DNA of 64,000 nt from Cenococcum geophilum 1.58 (GCA_001692895.1 KV748212.1:62001-126000), one strand, 5' to 3'. Shown: positions 1-12,148, counted from the stretch's first letter. Notes: generated by a model from the sequence alone, not told the origin. A program made the numbers and translations.

Positions 1-2620
1 TAGATTATAGAGATATTATAGGGAGGTGGCGATCTTAAGGATCTTATAAGATACTTTAATTATTATAGGTTACTCTAGTTTAAGTAATATATAGAGAGTA
101 TACTATAATACCTTAAACGTTATATTAAAGAATTCCCTACCCTTTACTAGCTACTATATGCAATAGTTTAATATATAGTGGCAACTATGCATAAATAACT
201 ACTATAGCGCGCGATACTGCTTATAAGTATTTTAGGGAAGCTTTAGGACCTACCTAATAATAATATAGAGGACGAAAGTAACCCTAATCTGTTAAATATC
301 CTATTAGGCCTAAGGAATTTACTAAGGGTATTCTTAGGTAGGTAGGCTAAAGTCCTAATATAAAACTTAGAATATAATTATATAATTAATCTAAAAAGGG
401 GTAAATAGCCGCTAAACCTTTCTATTTATAACCTCTTTTATAAAGAGTTTAAGATCCTATAGAAGTATCTTAATAGCTTACTAGAAAAGGAATAGATTTA
501 GCCTAATAAGTTACTAGCAGGCGCGCCAATCCTCTTTATTTTAAAACTAAATAGAACTATAAGGTTATATATAGACTATCGCAGTCTTAATAAGATTATA
601 ATTAAAAACTATTACCTATTACTACTGGTTAGTAAAATGCTGGATTAATAATTTAGGGCGAAGATCTTTATAAAGCTAGATTTATAAGACGCCTATTATA
701 GGCTCTATATTAAAGAAGGGGATAAGTAAAAGACCGCTTTTAAGACGTAATACGGCTACTTTAAATATCTAATAATACCTTTTAGGCTAGCTAATGCGCC
801 TCTAATATTCTAATTATATATTTATAGAGCCTTAGGAGGACTAGTTAACAGTATATATATTATTTATTTAGATAATATCCTAATATATTTAAAAAAAAAA
901 AATAAGAATTTGTACAAGTAACGCGCCTATAAAGTACTAAATGTTTAGATAATTAGGGCCTCTATACTAAAGCGCTAAAGTATATCTTTAATACTAAGTA
1001 GGTTAAGTTCCTAGGTTATATTATAACGCCTATAAGCGTAGTTATAGACCTAGTATAGGTATAGACAATTTAAGAGTAGCCAGAGCTAGAAAGCTATTAG
1101 GATATTTAAGTACTTCTAGGCTTTGCTAATTTCTATAAGCGCTTTATTTATAACTACTTAGATATTACCTAATACCTATTTAACTATATTATAAAAGCTT
1201 CTTAAGACCTAACCTAGGAAGTAAAAAGCTTAAAGGTAAAAAGAAAGAAAACTAAAAAGGGACTAACTAAATAATATAAACTATAGTTATAGCCTAAGAA
1301 GGTTTAGGAGGCCTTTTAAAAACTACTTATAAAATCTATAGAAGCTTTAATACTACGGCATTTTAACCTATATTAGCTATTAATAATAATTACTAATATA
1401 TTAAATTTTACCCTTATTAGTATCCTACTATAACCTAATAGGGATTTAGACGCTATTTAGCTCTACTAGAGACTAGTAGCATTTTATAATAGAAAATTCT
1501 AAGGACCTAAAGTTAGGTATTATACCCACGATAAGAAACTGCTAGCTATAGTTAACTGCTTTAAATAGTAGCGACACTACTTAAGTACGCGAGCTATACT
1601 ACTTATATACTCTTAGATTACTATAATTTATACTACTTTATAACTATAAAGGAGCTTATACCTTAATAAGCTAGATAGGTAGAGGAGCTTATATAATTTA
1701 ATTTTAAGATTAAATATAAGCTGGGGGGAAATAACCCTACTAGTAAACCGTTATAATGGCTAAACTATACTAAAGGCTTTAAAACGGGAGAATAAAAATA
1801 GATAATAGATATCTTACTCCCTATATTATAGAATAAGCTTTAGGTATTAAATGCTTAAGTACTTATAGCTTTATATACTAATCTTAGGTAGTATAAACTT
1901 TATTAGCTTTTATTAACGTTTTAGCTAGTACCTAGTCCGTTCTTATTAAAGGTCTAAATATACTTAGATAGGATATCTCTAATATAAGTTTAGAACCTAG
2001 TAGTATACTATCTCTAATTACTAAGCTATCCCCTTAAACTAATAGTAAAGCTATAGAGTAATTAGAACTTGGAGTCCTATAATAACTAATAGACTTTAAC
2101 CTTATAGCAGCCTTCCTAATATACGCGTATTAAAGAGTTATAAAATCTATAGTACTATTTAGTCTTATACTTAAAGTAGTATAAAATAAAATAGCTTTTA
2201 CCTAGGAACTATCTAAAAGGTTAACGGATTTTATCTATAAGTATAATAGAGGGACGCTTTTTATATTATCTTTAATATAGAAGTAGACCCGAAATATAAC
2301 GGAAAGGAAGCTACTAGGCGCTACTATTAGGAACTAGGCTTAATAGGCCTACTATATAGAAATAGTAAGGTTTATATGCTATAAGAAGTAAATCTATAAT
2401 GGAAGATTCTTATAAAGAATTATAATAACTCTTTAGATGGCTACTATAATTAAGCTAAAATAGTAGAATTACTTTAATATAAATACTACTAACTAAAGCT
2501 TAATTAGGAAGTAAAGGAGTATATTAGCTATTATAAAAGGTGTTAAGTATATAAAATCTAAAGGTACAAGCTATAGGGTTTACTTAAATCTATTTCCCCC
2601 GCTAGTAAATTATAGCAATA
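1..2620 (+). mobile_element. Ty3/gypsy retrotransposon A, 5' portion (RIP-degraded, truncated by window start)
   Basis: Conceptual + strand translation shows a Ty3/gypsy pol read through many TAG/TAA stops. The reverse transcriptase core lies at about 530-905 (YIDYRSLNKI, then FRLANAP, then YLDNILIY where the family has YLDDILIY). RNase H lies at about 1300-1640 (PVAFYNRKF, HDKKLLAIV, WRHYL). The integrase zinc-binding region lies at about 2440-2570 and leads into a WQY segment. The reading is cut at 2620 by insertion of gypsy element B and resumes at 16314. Base composition is strongly RIP-like, so it cannot encode protein now. Its left LTR and gag are outside the window. Confidence 0.9.
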
Positions 2621-2813
2621 TATTACGGAACCCTACCGCAGGGGCCTCTATAGGAGAGCCCCGTGCTCTTACGTACACCTCGCGTACAGCTTATGTTAGC
2701 TACGCGTAGGTATATCACCTCCTTACGCCCTTAACCCTTACGATCGATCGCGTAACGTCTTGTAGACTCCTCGAATACATACGCTTTATAGCTACTGCCC
2801 ACGTCCCATAACA
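2621..2813 (+). repeat. 5' LTR of gypsy element B
   Basis: 193 bp, aligning end to end with 16121-16313. The inferred unmutated ends are TGTTACGG and ATAACA; here the start reads tattacgg. This copy keeps more CpA/TpG and CpG than the 3' LTR (for example tgctcttacgtacacctcgcg against tgcttttatatacacct at the same place), so RIP struck the two LTRs unequally. The 5-bp flank is caata. Confidence 0.85.
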
Positions 2814-4160
2814 TTACGTTGCGCCTTTTTTACTACTAATGCTTAGCCTATAACCAATTCTATATCTCTATAATACTATAGGCGCTGCTAGAAGCAGCGT
2901 ATTTATAAATTACCTTACTTTATACTTCTAAGGAACCTATAATAGTAAGACAATATCCCTTACTAGCTACTATATTAAACCTAAAGAACAATCTAATACC
3001 TATACTTAACCTACAACGCTAATTAATCCTAGAAGAATTTAATTTATTAGCTTTAGCCTTAACCCCTAAGGAGATGGACACTAATAATATCTTATTTTTT
3101 ATTAATTATATAACTACGGATAAGTAAATAGAAGGGCTACTACCTATTAAAATTAAAATACGAGACGCCGAGATGTTTATAAAAATAGTAGTATAAGACC
3201 CTAATAAATACTACCGCCTTTTATAGAACTACTACCTAAAGCTTATATGAGCTAAGATATATACTGCCTAAGATCGCAATATTATCTAAGACCTATAAGC
3301 TTATAAGGCGCTCACCGATAATATATATTAAGAAACCAAAGACGACCTCTATATATTTAAACGCGACGTCTAATAGTTAAAGAAGGCTAAGATTATACTA
3401 ATTGCTATAGTTACTAAAAGAGAAGGCATAATTAAATACCTATAATTTTAGCTTAATAAGTATATTTATAATAACGCTAGATACCTTTTTACTATATATA
3501 ACGCTACCTAAGTTTTTACGCCCCCGGTAACTTTACCTACTTAATACTTAATAGAGGGCTAGTGCTAAGTAGCTTTACCTAACAGGAACCCCTACTAAAG
3601 CAGCAATAATAAAAGCTATAATAATTAGACCTAAACTGCTACTATAGGGTCTAATATATGCTACCTTAATCCCCTAGTCTTTTAGGGAAACCGTAAAAAA
3701 TATAGCTACTAGAAGATATAAATCTACAAGAAACTAATTTAGAGCGCCTGCCTTTTTCCTATAGAAGTCACTAAGATTAGTTATATTATTAGGCGAATAA
3801 AGGGTATACCGTTTAACAGACTCTTCGTCTAATAGAAGACTAGTAGCCCCTAGAAGTAGTAGTCCTACTAAGAAGTCCTTAATAATCTTAACCTAATATA
3901 CCGTAATTATAACCTACTGGCTACTAACTAAGCTAAACTACGTGCCCTAAAGATAAGCCCTACTAAATTATTTAACGAATTCTATATTAAATTCTAGGAA
4001 TATACTAGAGCCCTTACCTAAGATAATACTAAAGACTAAAAAAACCTCCTTAAAAAAGTTACTTATTGCCTTAGTTACGCAGCCGCTAGCTACAACTACA
4101 ATAATATTTATAATATGGTAGCAGCTCTATAGAAGATTGAACGACGACTAAATTAGATTA
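2814..4160 (+). pseudogene. gypsy B gag remnant, first part
   Basis: Between the 5' LTR and the Fot1-like insertion the + strand gives a gag-like reading, starting near the ATG at 3074 and running through frequent TAA/TAG stops. It is followed after the insertion by a possible zinc-knuckle stretch near 6228-6285 (spacing like CYRC...GYY...C). Gag would form the capsid. The assignment rests on position between the LTR and protease and on the downstream knuckle, not on a clear capsid motif. No primer-binding site was recognised just inside the LTR. Confidence 0.6.
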
Positions 4161-6042
4161 TCCGTGGCTTGCGTAGCTGCGCCTTAACTACCCACCCTCT
4201 CGGGTGGGTAGTGGATATCCTAATCGCCAGGACACCTTAATCGCCAGGGTTTAAAAAGAATTAATTATAAAGCACCACTATAATAATAATTACAAGTCTT
4301 CCTGCTGCTTACGCGCTTTATCCTATTCACTATATTTATCCCTAGAGTCATTAAGAGTCTCAGGCTCTAGTATTAGTATTTTAGCCTACTTTTTACGCTT
4401 ATTTATAAGCTTCTTTTTATCAGCTTTCTTCCTCTTTTTAGCTAGTAAACGACCCTCTGCAACTGTAACTACCCTAAACTTCTGTATAACCTTTCTAGCA
4501 TTAGCCTTTTGCTTTTAGCGTCGCTTATTCTTAGCCTTAGTCTCCTTTAGCTGCCATTTAAGAGATCTAAACGCCTAGAGCTAAATCTCTACCCTATATA
4601 CATATTTCTGTATAGCCTTATTTAGGTCCTTATTCTCCTATTCCTCCTAATTCTACCTAATGTATAAAGCTAGGTCACTTGCCTGCCTAAGTGTTTTTAG
4701 TATCGTAATATTAATAGTCGTTAACCCTAGGTCCTTCTCTAGTGTAGCCTTACGTAGTGGAGGTAGTTTATTAAGTACCTTCTTTAGGTTAAACAGGTAA
4801 AGGCCGGTCTCTGCGAATGCCGCTTTAATTATTGTTTTTTTAAATGTGCTCTTCCGTACGTCAGGAATAAGGTAAAGAAATTCCATCTTATTAATCTTAA
4901 ATACGCTAGTGCGGTAAGCCTAGTTTACGGCCTCGCCGTACTAGTGCTTAAATGGCTAAAATACAACTACATTAAGCGGCTGCATCTTATGAGTAAGATG
5001 TAAGGGAAAGTAGGCTAGTAAGATCTTACAATTAATACAGTATTGCGTAAATTCTAGCGTCTTATAAAAGCCGTAGCCGTTAAGGATAAGGAGTCTATAT
5101 GCACCCTTTATCTGATTTTACGTATAAAGATTAAAGTATTTAATCCATTTAAGCGCAATCTCGTCATTTGTATACGCCGTATTACTAATACCGATAGTAT
5201 AGCTATTGGGAATCGTTATTTTTAAGTACTAGCGTATCTAGTGGGTCTTACCTTTAAAGATAATAAGAGGCGGGATAACGTGGCCGTCTATATAAATTGT
5301 CTTTGTAACCATAACAGATTTACGGCTAAACGCTTTACCTGCCTTATTATAAATAATAAGTACCTTCTTTTTCTTTCCTTGCCCTATACGTACGCCTGAT
5401 TCGTCCATATTATATATATCTTCATACTATACAGCGTACTTCTTAATGTCTTTCCCTAACGCGTTAAACCACTCTTTTATAAGAACGGGATCTTTAGCAG
5501 CCTATCTTTTTGCCTCTTTAGGTACCTTAGTCCTAAGTATAACCTTTTGGCGCTTACAGAAGCGTGTAGCCTATTTAGTGCCGTAGGTAGGTGGTAGTTT
5601 AGTAGGATCTATATGACGGTCGGCAAGGATACGATTAACGAATCGTTTAAGCAGAGAAATGCTAGGGCGTTGACCAATATCGTTTAGCCGTGTTATCTAT
5701 AGCATAATGCCTTCTTCTTTGGTGTCATTAAGTAGCCTATTTATTGCAGGTCGATTTGATTAAGATGTTCGTCCAGTAACGCGATTCTTAACGCGACCGT
5801 ATAGGTCAGGATTCTTACGCGTTGCCTCTGCAATTAAGGGATATTCGCTATTATGGATAGCTTAAGCAAGACAAGCGACCTGGTTTTTAGTAGACAGATA
5901 ATCGCTTATATTAGTGGTTGTGTAGTAATTAAATAATTAAGAAAGTTAATTAATTATAGCTATTGAGGTGTCCTGGCGATTAGGATGTCCACTACCCACC
6001 CGAGAGGGTGGGTGGTTAAGGCGCAGCTACGTAGGCCATGGA
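4161..6042 (-). mobile_element. Fot1/pogo-type DNA transposon (1882 bp) nested in gypsy B gag
   Basis: The element is bounded by TA duplications (4159-4160 and 6043-6044) and by terminal inverted repeats of about 75 bp that end tccgtggc / gccatgga. Each repeat contains an inner palindrome (acccaccctctcgggtgggt). The minus strand encodes a DDE-type transposase of the pogo/Fot1 group. Length and TA target match the Fot1 family. It carries fewer stops than the surrounding gypsy sequence, so it is probably a younger arrival or less RIP-exposed. Confidence 0.9.
4290..5925 (-). pseudogene. Fot1/pogo-like DDE transposase, inactivated
   Basis: Read from about 5925 leftward, the minus strand gives a transposase with an N-terminal helix-turn-helix/CENP-B-like region (about 5920-5520) and then the DDE domain. 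The first catalytic Asp is visible in YNMDESGVRIG (about 5430-5390), followed by VMVTKTIYIDGHVIPPLIIFKGK (about 5320-5230), the usual Fot1/pogo arrangement. The C-terminal part, near 4886-4653, is the longest remaining open stretch (77 codons). Several in-frame TAG/TAA codons interrupt it, so it is inactive. Confidence 0.8.
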
Positions 6043-7278
6043 TACTACTACTAACTTCTACCTAAAGACCTCTCTATAGAAGCCCCTAGGCCTACTAAAC
6101 CTATATATACTAAGCCACTAACGCCTATTACCTTAAGTACTACCAGAACTAATATCAATTTCTCTATACTAACCTTTCTATAAAAACTCCTAGATAGAGA
6201 GCACGAGCTACTTTAAAAACTAAGACGCTGCTATAGATGCTATTAAAAAGGCTATTATTATAATAACCTAAACTGCCTAATAGCTAGGTTTAGTAGCCGC
6301 CGCCTAATACCTAACCTAATACCCTAAACACTAAATACGTTGCTATGTGCTACTACTATATAAGATAAAGATATAGTAATAGTAGTAGAGTTAGATACAG
6401 AAACGGAAAACGCTAAATTTTAGCCCTAAGTTATAGGTTAGGACGCCCTAATAACGGAGGGATCTATATATTAGCTTACTTAATAGATAACTTTATAAAG
6501 ATAAATGGACGGAAATAGATAGTTTTACCTATAACAGGAACTACTGCTAAAAAATAATATAAAAGCCGTTTTATAATTAATTGCGGAGCTACTAATAAAT
6601 TTATAGATACTTAATTTATGCGTACTTATAACCTACTTACCTTACCCCTTACTAAAGCCCGCGCCCTATAACTTGCTAATAGTAATTATACCGTATAGAA
6701 GATTACCTATATAGTATAACTCCACCTAGATATAAATAGGCACTAGGAAAAACTCTAGGCCTATATTATACTAATTACTAACTACCTTATTATCCTTAGA
6801 ATAAACTAGCTTAAATAATATAACCCCGCTATTAACTAGAAAAAGAGAAAAGTAACTTTTAACTCTAAATACTATAGAGAGACTTGCCTAGGGCATGGCC
6901 TAACCGCCTCTATTTACTCCCTAGGATATTAACCTAAGGAACCCCTTATTACCCCACCTATAACTAACTGCTACTATATAAGTGCCCTAGCCTTTTACCA
7001 TATAGTACGTAAGAAAGGCTAAACCATTATTATAGCTTTTTAATTATAATTATATAAGCTTAATAAAGAATAGGACTACGTCCTTTATAGTAATAGAATA
7101 GATATAATTAACCTTTTAGAAGACGACGCCCTTATAGAACTTTATAGACTTTTACCTTTAGACTTTAAAAAGTTTATAAAGCTTAAAAAAGAACTTACTA
7201 ATAAAGAACTCCGTAAGCTCCTCCCTAAGAGGTACTATAACTTTACTAATATATGCTTATAAAAGAGCGTAGATATTA
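6043..7278 (+). pseudogene. gypsy B gag C-terminus and aspartic protease remnant
   Basis: After the Fot1 insertion the gypsy reading resumes. A probable gag zinc knuckle lies near 6228-6285. A retropepsin-like motif follows near 6555-6620, reading INCGATNKFID where the family has a D-S/T-G-A active-site motif; Asn in place of Asp is what G-to-A RIP would give. Downstream sequence leads to the linker before reverse transcriptase (KLKKELTNKELRKLLP region), which is cut at 7278 by a MITE. Confidence 0.7.
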
Positions 7279-7672
7279 TAAGGGTTATTTTAGCCCTTAC
7301 TCGGCTGCATTACCTAGGGGCTCTTAGGGGTCGCCAAGGCTAGCCTTTAGCTAGCCCTTAGCACCTCCTTATAAGCACCTTGGGCTTATAGCCCTTCCCT
7401 CCTCATTAGTTCGTCTCTCTATACTAGGCTATTGCCTACCCTTATTACTATATCGTCCTCTTCTATCAACTCCCTATATGACTTATACTCGGCTTGCCTA
7501 CTCCTTACCGTATACCCTAGCAATACTGCCTTACATTTAAACCGATAAGGAGGGAAGGGCTGTAAGCCTAAGGTGCTTATAAGGAGGTGCCAAGCCTAGC
7601 CTTCGGCTAGGCCTTAGCTACCCCTTAAAGCTCCTAAGCGATGCAGCCGAGTAAGGGCCAAAATAACCCTTA
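7279..7672. mobile_element. 394-bp MITE with about 130-bp terminal inverted repeats, TA target
   Basis: The left arm starts taagggttattttagccc and the right arm is its near-perfect inverse ending ataaccctta, each about 130 bp. Flanking TA dinucleotides are at 7277-7278 and 7673-7674. There is no coding capacity. Removing it restores the gypsy B protease-RT linker reading. The TA target suggests mobilisation by a Tc1/mariner/Fot1-type transposase, but the arms do not match the Fot1 element at 4161-6042. Confidence 0.85.
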
Positions 7673-8157
7673 TAGATATACTCCCCCTATATTAACCTAA
7701 TAACTATACCATTAATATTAAATAAGGAAAAATACTACCTTATAAGAGACCCTACCTAATATTAAAAGATAAACTTTTAGTTATAAAAAAGTATATTAAC
7801 AAGCACCTTAATAAAGGATTTATTTGTCCTAGCATATTACTAGTAGCCGCCCCTATCCTTCTTGCTAAAAAGCTAGAAAAAGGTATTTAATTCTGCGTTA
7901 ACTATAGAGGACTTAACGCTATTATAATTAAAAACTAATACCTAGTACCGCTTATATATAAGACCCTTAAACGGCTTAGTTAAGCTAAAATCTATACTAA
8001 GCTTAATATTATCGCCGCCTTTAACTATCTCTAAATACGGGAAGGTAATAAATAGAAAACTATATTCGTATTGCGCTTTAGCCAATTTAAATATACTATT
8101 ATACCCTTTAGCGTATATAACGGCCTAGGCACCTTTTAAAGCTATATTAATAACGCC
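7673..8157 (+). pseudogene. gypsy B reverse transcriptase, N-terminal half
   Basis: The + strand reads the fungal gypsy RT entry segment (YINKHLNKGFICPS, then APILLAKK, then FCVNYRGLNAI, then FSVYNGLGTF) through scattered stops. It stops at the 12-bp target duplication attaataacgcc (8146-8157) and continues after the composite LINE at 11102, where the YLDDILIY catalytic box follows. The reading frame joins cleanly, which fixes the limits of the insertion. Confidence 0.85.
8146..8157 (+). repeat. TSD of composite LINE 8158-11101 (left copy)
   Basis: attaataacgcc, identical to 11102-11113. A 12-bp duplication of this kind fits LINE target-primed reverse transcription. Confidence 0.9.
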
Positions 8158-8470
8158 TGCCCGCGAAGCCCTACTGCACGCGTCCACGTCGCCGCGGGTG
8201 GAAACATCATTAGGAAAACCTTCCTTACGATGGCCAAGTGCAGAGGCGATGGTAGAGAGCCGTCGCAGCGCGTGCAGCGCGCTGTCGTCGCGGTTCTGTG
8301 GTGTTGAGCTCGCGACGCGTACGAAGCATCGTACAAAGCATCGCCCCCAACACCACCAGGAGCCTCACTGCCTCCGCTTGAGGCTCCTGCTCTACTATCT
8401 AGGGAGGCAATCAATCAAGGGAAACTGGGATACGAAAACCACCCGACGTACAACTACCTAGCTCGTAGCT
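8158..8470 (+). other. RIP-spared GC-rich start of module X
   Basis: About 310 bp at the 5' end of the composite element keep many CpA, TpG and CpG dinucleotides, while the sequence on both sides is TpA-saturated. Open frames on both strands here have no recognisable product and overlap each other, so no gene is called. The inverted copy at 28780-29003 is also partly spared. Confidence 0.7.
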
Positions 8471-11101
8471 AGGGCCGAAATTGGCCTTATTAAGCTAGCG
8501 GATGCAGACGCGTCCTAGGCGTACAACAGGACACCCTTAGGCTTGCACTAGCTCTAAGACCAAGATATGGCGAGGGCGTAGGGAACCTCTTTTTATAAGA
8601 ACTTGTTAAGGTTAACGCGTCGCAGATACTTTATACGAAACTTATTAAGGCCCTAAGGCCACTATAAAGAACTTGTTAAGGCCCTGCCTAGAGAACTTAT
8701 TAAGGTCCCTTTAAGGGCCTATCTAGTATTCGGTATACCTAGGTGACTTAAAAGAGGGTCTTAATAGGCGTAGTGCGCGCGACCTGGTCGACAGCGACGC
8801 GATAGCGACGTGACGGCGACGTGATGGCGACTAGACGGCTTAACGAGGTGGAAATATAGGTAAAGCTCTAGGCAGCGGAAACACAGGCCAGCTTTAACGG
8901 CCCTATGGCGTTAAAAGGTAACTTATAGGAGGGTCTTAATAGGCGTGGTGTATGTAACCTAATGTATATATATAAGGCGACTTATAGGAGGGTCTTAATA
9001 GGCGTAGTATATATAACCTAATGTATATATATAGGGGAGGCTATAGGGAAAATATAGGCCAGTTGGACAAGGACTTAATAGTTAGAGATATAGGCTAGCT
9101 TATAAAAAGGGGGGATATAAGCTTAGTTAGTAGAAGAGGGGGGAGTAAGTTACCTAGTACGGGACCTAGCGTCTTTACAGCCCCCTCCTATAAGACACGG
9201 TTGGCCTATTATAAAAAAACTCCTATAGGTAACGCGAAATAGAAACTAGCAGTAGTATAGGGTATTACGCCCCTATACTACTACTAGTTTCCTATAGGGC
9301 GTAGTATATAGCAGCCACTGCTAGCTTTAAGGACTTTACCCTTTAGCTAGGCTTTAACCCTTAATACACCTAGTAGATAGGTAGGATTACGTCCTAGCTA
9401 GAGAGATTACTATGTGGCTTAAAAGAATAGATATATGTGTTGGTATATTAATAGACAGGACCGTTCGCCTCTAGGGCGGTACGCCAGTAAGATATACTTA
9501 AGGAGTAAATAGGAGTTACTTAGGCGGGAGAGGTTTTGGCCCGGCCTTAACCGTAGAAGGTAGTAACGCCTAAGGGTAGGAATAAGCTACTGGAAAACTG
9601 GGGTAGAGGCCTAGATAAGTAGGTATATTAAACTCTACTATATTATAGCTAATATATAACTACCTATAGGAGTATAGGTAAATAGTAAGCTCTGGTAGAG
9701 TGTATATGCAGCGTAAGCGGCCTATAAGGGCTAAGTATAGTATATCATATTATCTAGGATCGTTAATTCTATATAGGGCCCATGCTTCTAAAGGTTACGC
9801 CTACTATATACAGCAGTTGTCCGGCTAACTATAACGTATAGGTCTAGTATCTGGGCCATTAGAGAATCTAAAAAAGGCCCTCTTAAATCGCTCCTTAAAC
9901 CACTCTAAAGGGTTTAAATAGCCTGCCTCTAGAGTATAATAGGTGGATATAAGTAAACGGCTACAGCTCTGCTTAAGAAGGAAGCTAATATTCCCCCCCT
10001 ATAACTATATATTAAAGCCGCTGTAATATAAAGGGCNTAAAAGGAANNNAACTNTAATNTTATAAAGTATATTAAGANANGNCTANATAAACTATAGAGG
10101 GACCCTAGGGCGCCTTATAGGAGAATAAACTAATAACCCTAAAGTAGGGAAGATATATTAGAGAAACAGGTAAAGAAAGTAGAAGAAAAATGGTGCTGCT
10201 TTAAGGCCTAGGCCTATATAGAGGAGGAAGGGAAACGCGTAAGAGGCCAGTAAGGATAATAGTAAGAAAGAGAAAGGAGCTAAAGTAGAGCATAAAAGAA
10301 TACTAGGAAACTATCTACCGTAATATAATACTGGCTAGACTAACGCTGGAGAGGTATATAGAAGTTAAAGGTATAGAGGCTAACTAAGGTAAGAGGAATC
10401 TAAGCTGTAGTATGGTTAATGCTATAGGGGGTAAACACCTTAAGGCTCCAAGAAGGCCTAATAAAGGTAGAAAATATAATAGTAATACTCTTAAGAACAA
10501 AAATAATAGGACTAAAAGACTGGCTCTACTAGGTAGGTGTTCTAATAGGTAGCCTAAGATGCGAATATAGCTGGCTAAGATAGACACTAAAACATGTAAT
10601 ACTATTATACCCCTTATACACTAATTAAGAAGTAATACTCTTAGTAGCTGGTATAGAGAACTATAAGATACCGCTCTTAATATAAAAAGGCCTTAAGGCG
10701 GTTACCTAGTAGCTTATTAGCTAAAATATACTAAACCAGTTCTGGGTTATAAAGGAAATAATAATAGAGGGCGGGGGGGCGAGTAACGGGCGCCCCCTAA
10801 TAACTCTATAGTAGTAGAGTAAAGTATATAATACTAGCGCGTCCGTAGGCTTATTACGGCAGCAGTAGTTTCTAAAGAGGTTAAAAAGTAAGGTAATAGG
10901 AGCACTATAGGTAACTTGTAGGCGCCTTATAGGCACCTTATAGGCGAGTCCTAAAAGGCGGGGAGATGGATTACGGGGTTTTCTCAAGTTAAGTCTTTCT
11001 TAAGTTGAGTTTTCTCCCCATATATAAATAAGGAGTAGTCCACGTGGGCCTAATAGGGATCTAAATCGGACGTTAAGCAATGAATTATTATTATTATTAT
11101 T
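8158..11101 (+). mobile_element. Composite LINE: 5' module X fused to a LINE 3' end
   Basis: 2944 bp between identical 12-bp target duplications (8146-8157, 11102-11113). The first about 1.5 kb (8158 to about 9662) is module X, starting GCCCGCGAAGCCC. The same module occurs inverted at 29003-27175. From about 9663 (TAGGAGTATAGG) to the (ATT)n tail at 11083-11101 it matches the 3' end of the LINE family seen at 18840-17428 and elsewhere. No reverse transcriptase core is included, so this copy is non-autonomous. The join lies after AACTACCT, the same module end used in the other copy but with a different LINE partner position. Confidence 0.8.
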
Positions 11102-11113
11102 ATTAATAACGCC

Positions 11114-12136
11114 TTATAGGACTACCTTAATAACTTCTGTTCTACATACCTAGACGATATACTTATTTATAGTAATAACCCCTCTAAGTATACTAAACAC
11201 GTTTAAAAGGTCCTACAGCGCTTTAGGGATGTAGGACTTTATATTAATTTAAAGAAATATAAATTCTTAGTTATAGAAGTAAAATACCTTAAACTAATTA
11301 TTACTACTAAGGATGTCCGTATGGACCCTAAGAAGGTACGTATAATTACCGAATAGTAAGCCCCTAACTATATTAAGGACGTATAAGCCTTCCTTAGTTT
11401 TGCTAACTTCTATTAAAAATTTATATATAACTTCTTAAGCGTAGTAGCACTACTTATAGCAATAATGCAAATAAAGGGCCTTTTTGTAAAAGGAAGAAAA
11501 ATGTACTTACGCTTTACCTAGACGCCTAAATACGAGAAGGCGTTCTAAGACCTTAAAAATGCCTTTACTAAAGCACCTATCCTAGCTTACTTTATACTAG
11601 GATAATAACTCTACCTTAAAACCAACTCCTTAGACCACGTTAACNTAGGCGTNCTCTTTTAGATAGGTAATAACGGTCTCCTTTACCTAGTTACATTCTA
11701 CTTGTCTAAGCTTATACTATAAGAGTATAACTATAAGATTTATAATAAAGAACTCCTTATAATTATATAAGCGTTTAAAGAATTTTAACTAGAACTTTCT
11801 TTAGTAGAGCTTAACTAGCTAACTAAAGTCCTTACGGACTATTGTAACCTTAAGTACTTTATAACTATAAAGCAGCTAAACTAACGCTAAGTATATTAAA
11901 ATAAGTTCCTCTTTAGTTTTAACTTTAAAATTATATATAAACTAGGAGTATAAGGTATTAAGCCTAATAGCCTAATACGCCGCTTATAAAACCTTCCTTA
12001 GTCTAAAGATAACCCCTATAATTAGTTCTAATAATAGATAATCTTAAAAGCACGAAATTTGGCCTTAAGTATACTACCTATAATAGAGCTAACTATACCC
12101 TAGCTTTATATTATAGAACTAAAGTTACCTCCTAAA
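11114..12136 (+). pseudogene. gypsy B reverse transcriptase C-half and RNase H
   Basis: The reading resumes after the composite LINE with the RT catalytic box STYLDDILIYSNN near 11140-11175, where both Asp codons are intact. The RT thumb follows. RNase H lies near 11580-11800 (AYF, YSNxLY-like and HDKELL-like positions, degraded). It ends before the second LINE insertion at its target duplication 12137-12148. Scattered stops and two N bases (11645, 11653) are present. Confidence 0.8.
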
Positions 12137-12148
12137 ATTAATAAGCTT

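Noticed and set aside
7380-7570. Possible tRNA or structured RNA inside the inverted repeat
   Set aside because: The folding is explained by the MITE arms; no anticodon arm or A/B box set was seen.
8142-8461. Overlapping frames on both strands (90 and 87 codons) in a GC-rich patch
   Set aside because: They overlap each other, cross the TSD and lie in the RIP-spared edge of module X; no motif was recognised.
10384-10587. A 67-codon hydrophobic frame on the minus strand, almost identical to one at 16900-17103 on the + strand
   Set aside because: Both lie antisense to the C-terminal end of the LINE ORF2. They look conserved only because they are copies of the same repeat, and the sense strand reads a basic LINE tail.
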